Of a stretch of 64,000 nt of DNA, positions 56,290 to 64,000 are shown piece after piece. The position numbers were made by a program, and so were the translations under genes. The notes under the pieces were generated by a model. The model did no database searches. It was not told the DNA's origin and was given only the letters and a program-made list of their open reading frames with translations. Position 1 is the first letter of the stretch. Each line of letters opens with the position of its first letter. Source of the DNA: Engraulis encrasicolus (taxonomy: Eukaryota; Chordata; Actinopteri; Clupeiformes; Engraulidae); NCBI RefSeq assembly GCF_034702125.1, contig NC_085876.1:16124753-16188752 (forward strand). The letters are read 5' to 3'.

Positions 56290-57016
56290 CGTGCAAATTA
56301 TGATACAAGCATGAAATTTGGCAGGTATGTGCCAAAGACCCTTACAATCAAATCTACCCGATTTGCCACTTGAAATGGCGGCCATTTTCCAAGATGGCCG
56401 CCAAACAATACCCCAAAAGTTGATTTATTGCAAAGAATTGACATATAAAATTATGATACAAGCATGAAATTCAACACGTTTGTGCTCAAGACCAGCATAA
56501 ATAAATCTACCTGATTTGCCACTTGAAATGGCGGCCATTTTCCAAGATGGCCGCCAAAGAAAACCTCAGAAATTGATTTTTTTCACAGAAATGACCAAAC
56601 AAATTGTGATACAAGCATGAAATTCGACATGTTTGTACACAAGACCAATGAAATTAAATCCACCTGATTTGCCACTCAAAATGGCGGCCATTTTCCAAGA
56701 TGGCCGCCAAAAAGACCCCAGAAATTGATTTATTTCACCAAATTGACCAAGCAAATTACGATACACACATGAAATTTGGCATATATGTGATCAAGACCAA
56801 TACAATCAAATCCACCTGATTTGCCACTTGAAATGGCGGCCATTTTCCAAGATGGCCGCCAAACAGACCCCAGAAATTGGTTTATTGCACCAAATCGACC
56901 AAGCAAATTATGATACACACATGAAATTCAGCATATGTGATCAAGAGCAATACAATCAAATCCACCTGATTTGCTACTTGAAATGGTGGCCATTTTCCAA
57001 GATGGCGTCTGTTGTA
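56290..57016 (+). repeat. Left arm: five ~152-bp tandem units
   Basis: The phrase gccacttgaaatggcggcca (variants) recurs at 56365, 56518, 56671, 56823 and 56973, a spacing of 150-153 bp. Each unit also has gatacaagcatgaaatt, and the first four carry a ggcggccat/atggccgcc hairpin (in the fifth the hairpin is decayed). Confidence 0.95.
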
Positions 57017-57019
57017 TAG

Positions 57020-59240
57020 AATTGCAAATGTGGTCCAAATTGTTCATTATCCTTAATTCAGATGATGAGGTGATACAGATGTGTCTCCAATGTCAAATAA
57101 GCCCTTATAACATACTAATAATATGTTGATAACATTCCAATAACGCCAGTTATGCACCCCCACCCCCCAACAAAAAATGACTGCTAATAACATGCTAATA
57201 ATGCAATGACAATGTGGTAATAATATGCTAATTCATGGTTTTATCGATGTTGCTCTTACATAATGTGGCGATGTTGCTCTAACGTGGCGGTAGCATGGTA
57301 ATAGCTAATAATGCCAGTTCTTGATGCCGAGGGAGGGTGGTGCGTGATGATGCTACTAGAAAAATCCGAAATAAATAAAATGTAAAGAAAGCTGTTGAGG
57401 CATCAATATAGCTACATCCTGATGAGAAACAACAGCCTAAGTGAACAATCACATAGAATCCCAGATTCATGAACACAACAACACTGGTTTACGCAGACCG
57501 TTTTGATTTTTGCTAGATCTGGTCTGCGCTGTGAGAGGATTCAAACTGCCTTCAATACAAGGAGTAAACTATACGTGTCTGTTGCCTTGTAGCTACACAG
57601 CTACACAGACTCAACGACAATGGAAATGAAACATGCAATAAACGTCAACCTTTTTTTTTGATTGCACTATCCACCGCGGTAGTTTGGAACAAGGAAGTGG
57701 GTCATTGTCGAGAACAGGTCGCACAAAGCAGAATGAACTATGGAAACACTATTTACTGTCCCGATATAACTTCAGCATCATAACTTGCAAGTGCACGTGT
57801 TGGCTTTTGTTCGTGTAAATAAATGAAGCTACAAAGCATGAGGAACTTATTTAATGAACATCTCATAGTCTGTAGCCCAGTGAAGGTTAGAACAAGGAAG
57901 TAGCTGTTTGTTCTCGAGCACAGAGCAGCCTGGTCGAGAGGACCAATCACAGCGGCTCTTGCTGCCGTTAACCGCGTAGCTGTCTGCGGGCAGTCACATT
58001 TTCAGGTGCACACCAAGTGACGGCAGAGGTGGTAAAAATAACTGCGTGGCTGTCTGCATCATCGCACAGACAACTTTGATTCTGAGCATAAACCAGGCTT
58101 TAGCCCTACGCCTTTCCCCTTACCCTCCGTTTTGCACGTTCATAGGCGTAGGGCTGTTCGAATTCACGTTAAGACAGAGGGGTAGGGGTAAGGGGCTTTC
58201 TACCCCTTCAAATAGAGATTTTCCAGAGGAAGACTTCAAACGGAGGGGTAAGATCTATTTCCCCCAAATGCATTGTGAATGTCTTTAAAAAAGGTCGGCA
58301 TCCACAAAAGCACGCAAAAATAAGTACTTTATGTAATTTATGTTTTTACTGTTGTAATAAATGTTGCATTGTACTACTGTAAGTTAAACATTGTCTCAAT
58401 GGGTTATTTTCTCCAGGAAACATGCATGAAAAAATTGCTATTAATGTCTACTTAATGCATGGAAGTCGTGAAGGAATTGCGAGGGTCATGCAACACCGTT
58501 GTCCTTTTTTAAAATTGTTGTCCGAGTGATTACAAGTAATATTGTTGGTTTAACCATCGAGAGGCTGTTTTTTGAATGCTATGGGTGTCATGCCGGGATT
58601 GTTGAAGGGTGTCTCAATTCGTAGGGGTTGCGTTTCAAGGTTTGAAGGGACGAGGGGCAAGGGGAAGGCATAGGGGTGTTCAAACTTCACAGTGTGCAAA
58701 ATGAGTGTTGTACAAATGACAGTGCAGCTTAACTTTAGAAGGAATTCAATGACAGACAGTGCATCTAGGCATTTGTGTCCAAAATTCATTTTCTATTGGT
58801 TACTGCTTCTCAGCCCCCCAGGGGGAATTGGGGAGTCCTGGGGGGTGTTGAGAAGGATAAAGCTGAGAGGAGGTAGTACTCGCAATGCATTCAGGGAAAT
58901 CTGTCGAAGCCCTCCATCCATGGAGTGAGGTGTTGGAAAATCTCCGCGCGGAGGGGATGAAAGCCCTTCGCCAAACCCCTACCCATCTGTCTGAACATGA
59001 ATCGGGATGCCACTACGCTTACACATGGACGCGCAAAACGGAGGCAAAGGGGATCGGCATAGGGCTAAGGGGTGTAATGGGATTCACCCTTATGTCAATG
59101 GGGGGAATTAGTCTATTCTATTATTTGATAATAAGGGGGGGGTTGGGAGGCTTGTTATGACGTCAAGGGGGCATTTGTTCACAAAAGGTTGAGAACCACT
59201 GCCATAGCTATTCTAGCCCCCTATAGTGTAAAGTGCTTTT
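57020..59240. other. Non-coding interior of the foldback structure
   Basis: 58105-58260 and 58600-58690 carry inverted, related phrases (cctttccccttaccctcc; gaggggcaaggggaaggc), as do 58905-59075 (aggggatgaaagccc; ggcatagggctaagggg). These suggest one or two decayed TIR elements. At 59180-59200 gttgagaaccactg marks the right end of a hAT-like MITE whose left end may be near 58800 (actgcttctcagcc). Tracts at 57100-57300 repeat taataacatgctaataatg. No gene is supported. Confidence 0.45.
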
Positions 59241-59262
59241 ATCAATTTCTTCTCTGTGTAGG

Positions 59263-60540
59263 ATAATAATAATAATAATAATAATAATAAATTTTATTTT
59301 TGAGCGCCTTTCAAGATACCCAAGGACACTTTACAATCAAAACAAATACATAGCAGTAGGGAAAGTAAAACAAAGCTTCAGTGAATTAACAATAGGAGAG
59401 TAATTAAAATGCAAAAATAAAATAGAAATAAAAGTACAATAAAGATAAATGTTTTCAAGTAAGAAAAGAAGTAGAATGCATTTGAAAATAAAATAAAATG
59501 AGGGGGAAAAAAATATTATGTGAAATTAAAAATAAACTGATGATTAAAATAAAGTGGAAGTGCCTGTCAATGAAGTGGAAAAGCAGAAATGAAAAGGTGT
59601 GTCTTCAGCTTGGATTTAAAAGTAGATAGTGTGGAACACTGACGAAGAGACAGTGGGAGTGAATTCCAAAGTTTGGGGCCAACAACACTAAATGCCCTGT
59701 CGCCCATGGTGCGCAGGTGTGTGGAGGGAACTGTAAGGAGGAGTGAGTCAGTGGAGCGTAGTGTGCGGGTGGGATTGTATGGGGTGAGGAGACTTGTGAT
59801 GTAGGAGGGTGCAAGGTTGTGCTGGGCCTTGTATACAAGGAGGAGAATTTTGAAATGGATACGTGAATGGATAGGAAGCCAGTGTAATTGATAGAGGATA
59901 GGGGTAATGTGATGCCAGGGTCTGGTGTGTGTGAGTAATCTAGCTGCTGAGTTCTGAATGTATTGTAGACGGTTAATCAATTTAGTAGGGAGACCAGTGA
60001 GTAGGGCATTGCAATAATCTAATCTGGAGGTTACGAAAGCGTGGATGAGGGTCTCAGCAGAGGTAGGGGCAAGAGAAGGGCGGAGTCTGGAGACCGTTTA
60101 AGGTGGAAAAACACAGTTTTGGTGAGGTGTTTGATATGGGATTCAAAGGAGAGCGAAGAGTCGATGATGACGCCCAGATTTCTTACTTCAGAGGAAGTGG
60201 AGGTAAAATAGTCAGGGATAGAGAAAGGTTTATCTTTTTAAGTAATGATGGAGTGGCGATGATGATGGCTTCGGTTTTGTTTTGATTAAGTTTAAGAAAA
60301 TTTTGGGTCATCCAATTACTAATTTCATTTAGACAGGTTGTTAAGTTAGCAAGGGGGAGTGGATGGGAGGGTTTAGTGTGAATGTAAATTTGGGTGTCAT
60401 CTGCATAACAATGAAAATTTAGGCCATGTTTTCGGAGAATGTTACCAAGGGGAAGAATATAAATGATGAAGAGTAGGGGGCCTAGAACTGAGCCTTGAGG
60501 AACACCATGTGTGAGGACTGAATTTGGAGACCGGAAATCA
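59263..60540 (-). mobile_element. L2-type LINE, 5'-truncated
   Basis: On the minus strand: reverse transcriptase palm to C-terminus, an A-rich 3' untranslated region, and an (ATT)n tail, seen as (ATA)n on the plus strand at 59263-59291. The 5' side stops near 60540, where sequence returns to foldback-arm-related text. Confidence 0.9.
59567..60540 (-). pseudogene. L2-clade reverse transcriptase, palm to C-terminus, two frameshifts
   Basis: From 60540: VLTHGVPQGSVLGPLLFIIY, then HCYADDTQIYIHT with YADD at 60396-60407, then LKLNQNKTEAIII. The frame changes near 60220; EVRNLGVIIDSSLSFESHIK follows. It changes again near 60100; TSRLDYCNALLTGLP, then ITPILYQLHWLPIHSRI and FSVVGPKLWNSLPLSLR end at 59567. 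Three frames are used in succession, so it is inactive. The fingers domain and endonuclease are absent. It is closely related in layout to the fragment at 4857-5330. Confidence 0.92.
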
Positions 60541-60589
60541 CCAATAGAGACAAACTAATGCACCCTGAAATACATTAACACCTCTTGCC

Positions 60590-61660
60590 ATATTACCGTA
60601 AATTTCCAAGTGGCCAGCAAGTCAGGAAGATTTGATTATATTGCACTACAGCACAAACAAACAAAATTAGAAGCTTTTAGCGTAATTTTCTTGCCGGATT
60701 CCGCGCTAAATTCAATCTTTTTGGAGCCCATATTGTGAAATGGCTACCATTTCAAGTGGTAAATGGCTACCATTTCAAGTATTGGTAAATCAGTACACAA
60801 CATTTCATTTGTATTTAACTTTCTTGTTTGTGCAAAATTCAGCACATTTACACAACATTTCATACTTGTATAATAACTTACTTGGTCAACTGTGTGCAAA
60901 ATTCAATATCTATGGTATGGTAATCTACGGTATTTTTGGCGGCCATCTTGAAAAATGGCCACCATTTCAAGAGGCAAATCAGGTGGATTTGATTACATTG
61001 ATCTTGTGCACATTTATGTCGAACTTCATGCCTACATCGTAATTTGATTGATCAATTGTGTGCAATAAATCAATTTCTGAGATCTTGGCGGCCATCTTGG
61101 AAAATGGCCGCAATTTCAAGTGGCAAATCAGGTAGCTTTAATTACATTGGTCTTGAGCTCATGCTTGTCGAATTTCATGCTTGTATCATAATTTGCTAAG
61201 CCAATTCTATGCAATTCATCAATTACTGAGGTATTTTTTTGGCGGCCATCTGGAAAATGGGGAAAATGGCCGCCATTTAAAGTGGCAAATCAGGTGGATT
61301 TGATTTCATTGGTCTTGAGCACATACATGTTGAATGTCATGCTTGTATTATGATTTGCTTTGTCAATTCTGTGCAATAAATCAATTTCTGAGATCTTCTT
61401 TGGCGGCCATCTTGGAAAATGGCTACCATTTTAAGTGGCAAATCAGATAGATTTAATTGTGTTGGTCCTGAGCACATACATGTTCAATATTATGCATGTA
61501 TCATAATTTTATATGTCAATTCTATGCAATAAATCAATATCTGGGCTCTTTTTTGGCGGCCATCTTGGAAAATGGCCGCCATTTCACGTGGCAAATCGGG
61601 TAGATTTGATTGTATTGATCTTAAGTACATACCTGCCGAATTTCACGCTTGTATCATAAT
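60590..61660 (-). repeat. Right arm: ~152-bp tandem units, inverted
   Basis: The phrase ggcggccatct recurs at 60938, 61087, 61241, 61402 and 61555 (spacings 149-161 bp), each followed by the complement of the left-arm text. Degraded units extend down to about 60590. Confidence 0.93.
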
Positions 61661-61691
61661 TTGCACGATTTTTCCTGTAGCCGCTCCACTA

Positions 61692-61949
61692 CTCGTACTA
61701 CCCATAAACACTCTCTGGTACCGTGCTCAGGGTACATTAGTCATGGAGGAGGATGGGGGAGAGCACTGGTTAATCAATCCCCTACCAACCAGTGTTGCCG
61801 ATTTAGCGACTTTTTGCCACCTCTGGCGACAAAAAAAAAAAAAAAACATCTAGCTACTTAGCGACTTCTCAGGCTCAATCTGGCCAAATCTAGCGACTAT
61901 TTCGCTTGTCTTGTGAGAGGCAAATCAGTCTCCCTCCCCACGACACCAC
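61692..61949. other. Non-coding spacer with a MITE end
   Basis: At 61790 cagtgttgccgatttagcga resembles the end of the hAT-like MITEs at 14419 and 63413 and the agtcgctag repeats in the CAGGG element. A poly-A run lies at 61830-61846. Confidence 0.5.
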
Positions 61950-63100
61950 TAGAGATGATATAAAACCCGGAGGATCCGGTTGGCGAGCCGGGTCAAGACC
62001 TCATCCGAACAGACCGGATGGCTGTCGTGCATTGATCCGCCAAAGGCGGGTCAGACGGCATTTCATTAATATGTCAACAAAATGGCAGTTACAACGCGAG
62101 AAATTGTGAAACCGGACTGTATCCTCTTTAGTTGACTACAACAGCCATTCTCTAATCTCCCTACTATGCTGTTCAGTCACGAACACTCACTGAGTAAAAC
62201 TGAACCAACTCCCGCCTCGTCATTCATCGAGCCCGTTTGATCCGTCCAGCCTGTTGTGGCCAATTGAGTCGCGGGTCCACACTCCCTATGTGTGTGCTTC
62301 TGACTCTGTTGAGGTCTACATTTCTAAATGTTAACAATGCTCTGCCAACGCTTTAACATCTCAGTATGTAGGCTACTCTTAGGGAAATTATAGTCTACAG
62401 ACGTGACTCTACTATCACTCACTGCGTTACAGCGTAGGCCTACCGTCTTTAAAGACACTGCTGTCACTCCCCTCGTCCGAGTCACTCAGCAGCGGCGCCC
62501 TCGGCGACTCGGTGAGACGAATCCTGACTGAGTTGTTGGTAGCAGCGAATCCCCTACGGATCGGATCAACGCTTAAGTTTCGTTTTTGCCACGAGTGTGC
62601 GAGTCGCAAGGCAACTCGGCAGCGGAAGCGAGTGGTCATCTGCTGCTCGCCTCCTGACTGTCCCTGCTCAACTAGACTTCTGCTCCCAAATATTTGACTT
62701 TTAGTCTTCTTAAATACAAACACACACATTATTTATTGCAAAATCAGGAACATGCCGTTTCACTGCTGCCAAAGGCTGTTCGAGTTGTGGTTGCATGTTT
62801 AGTGAGGAGACCCAGGTGGGTCGGATCGCAGCATGAGTTTAGGAACTGTGACATTCATAAAGTGAGTTTTGTTGATCAAACTGTCTTACTCTTTGATTTA
62901 TCAACGTGAATTGATAAATGGAACAACAAAGGTGAGGCGCATAGCTACTTAACGAAAGAAACGTTTTAAAAAATACATTATTATTATTTATTTTTATTTA
63001 TTTTAAATAAGTGATCCGTGTGATCCGTCTAATCCGGATACCCTCCTTGGAATGATCCAATCAATCCGGACGCCTCAAAGAGTCGAGTTAAGCACCTCTA
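61950..63100. mobile_element. hAT-like element (TAGAGATG...CACCTCTA), 1.15 kb
   Basis: It begins tagagatgat and ends gcacctcta, flanked by the 8-bp duplication gacaccac (61942-61949 and 63101-63108). Subterminal regions have repeated ggatccgg/gatccgt motifs. A 100-codon minus-strand ORF (62427-62729) has no recognisable domain, so it appears non-autonomous. It shares ends with the 391-bp element at 35961-36351. Confidence 0.93.
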
Positions 63101-63412
63101 GACACCACATAATGCATTTTCAGTGGCGGGTAGAGACAGACGTGACACATGATGCACTACGGTGTGGCAGCTTTTGTGATACGCACAGGAATTCTCATGC
63201 ACATGTACATCTGCTTGTATGAGCCTACAGCAAGCGATATGGGACAAAGATATGGCAGGAACTGAATGTCAACATAAACCGATATTACACAATCTTCGAT
63301 ATGGTCACCAAATGTTTTGGGACTGTCATTTATGTTATGCCTACACTTTGGAATTACAACAGAGTCTTGTTGTTACACAGGTATATTTGATTTACCTCAA
63401 CTGTACCCTACA

Positions 63413-63848
63413 CAGTTTTGCCAAGTCCGCTTATTATAAGCGACCTTGGGCTTCTTTTTTTGAGCAGTCGCTTTGAATTTTGTAAAGTCGTGGGTTGCGG
63501 TTTTTTTGGGCTTGTTCTTTTCAGGGTTGGGCTTGCGGTTTTCTCTTGCTCTTGCCGGTGATTTGAATGTGTTTCTCAATGGCAACTCGTTTTTTCCTCA
63601 CTCATCCTTACAGGTGACCCTACTACAAACTTGTTAACTCCCACTTTCTGTGGTCACTTCAGGGGATTTTCGCTGCCACGCAGACACCCGCAAAGAGCAA
63701 GGTCTTCCCTGACTAGGCACGCGACTGACAACCCACCCCTTCGGTTGCTTATTTTGGGCTTGTTTTCACAACGCCCGTCGGTTGCTTATTTTGGGCTTGT
63801 TTTCAGGACGTCAGTCGCTTATTTGTCGCAGAAAATCTGGCAACACTG
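63413..63848 (+). mobile_element. hAT-like MITE (TGTTGCCA ends), copy 2, inverted relative to copy 1
   Basis: The ends are cagttttgcc and ggcaacactg. The flanks accctaca (63405-63412) and accctgca (63849-63856) match at seven of eight bases, an aged TSD. The interior is the reverse complement of 14419-14850 with many substitutions; the motif ttgggcttgttttc is repeated. Confidence 0.9.
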
Positions 63849-63856
63849 ACCCTGCA

Positions 63857-64000
63857 CTTAACTTTACCCGGTCTACTACAAGCAGATACAGGGGGCATGA
63901 GAATCCGGTGCGCATCACAAAAGCTACCACAACGGCTCCTTGGGATATGTATACCGGTATGACAAATTTAAATGAGCACTAGCAGGCTGGCCGCACCGAC
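63857..64000. other. Window end, nothing recognised
   Basis: No feature seen. Confidence 0.4.

Larger units (their letters stand above)
56255..61691. mobile_element. Foldback-like structure with arms of ~152-bp tandem units, 5.4 kb
   Basis: The outer ends are inverted: tagtggagcagctaca at 56255 and its near-complement tgtagccgctccacta ending at 61691, both continuing into aatcgtgcaaattatgatac. Each arm is a tandem array. Between the arms lie unrelated sequence and an L2 fragment. Long TIRs made of internal tandem repeats are the defining feature of foldback elements. No TSD was found, and a coincidental inverted pair of arrays is possible. No transposase found inside. Confidence 0.7.

Noticed and set aside
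56290..57016. CRISPR-like array
   Set aside because: The units are ~152 bp and similar throughout, with no short repeat plus unique spacer pattern; the genome is eukaryotic.

Overview
The window looks like repeat-rich nuclear DNA from a ray-finned fish. I saw no conserved single-copy host gene. The evidence is several very long (TG)n/(CA)n tracts (up to 156 bp) and a mix of transposon families typical of teleosts: L2- and CR1-like LINEs, a Penelope-like element, hAT/ZBED, P-like and piggyBac-like transposase remnants, and many small terminal-inverted-repeat (TIR) elements. All protein families named here were recognised by eye from motifs, without database searches. The species cannot be named.

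Layout: 1-13 kb is mostly non-coding, with an integrase-like scrap, TG tracts, a 5'-truncated L2 LINE inside a minisatellite, and TIR elements with clean target-site duplications (TSDs). 13-26 kb holds more microsatellites, small TIR elements and a recent 281-bp tandem duplication. 26-31 kb carries a Penelope-like GIY-YIG fragment and a hAT/ZBED-type transposase pseudogene on the minus strand. A 1.8-kb element with CAGGG/CCCTG ends is inserted inside the BED zinc finger of that pseudogene. 31-33 kb is a 591-bp-period direct duplication.

33.4-50 kb is the most informative part. A piggyBac-like 5' end with two in-frame exons runs into the C-terminal part of a P-element-type transposase. That reading frame is split at 35948 by a second, inverted copy of the CAGGG element, swollen to 13.4 kb by at least seven further insertions, and resumes at 49377. 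Because copy 1 is uninterrupted, it serves as an empty-site reference. It fixes the ends, and for several insertions the order, of events: 8-bp-TSD hAT-like elements, a 5.6-kb CR1/L2-type LINE with a 2A-like ribosome-skipping motif, a possible Harbinger-like element, and a 2.9-kb element with TIRs of about 290 bp.

50-53.5 kb contains the best candidate for a functional gene: an SGNH/GDSL-hydrolase ORF with all catalytic residues, followed by a duplicated intron-exon cassette encoding 12-residue repeats and a poly(A) signal. 56.3-61.7 kb is a foldback-like structure whose inverted arms are tandem arrays of ~152-bp units, each with a GGCGGCCAT hairpin; it encloses another L2 fragment. The window ends with two more hAT-like elements, one the inverted sibling of a copy at 14.4 kb.

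The transposase and reverse transcriptase ORFs are nearly all frameshifted, truncated or interrupted. The window is best read as stacked insertions, not as cooperating genes.
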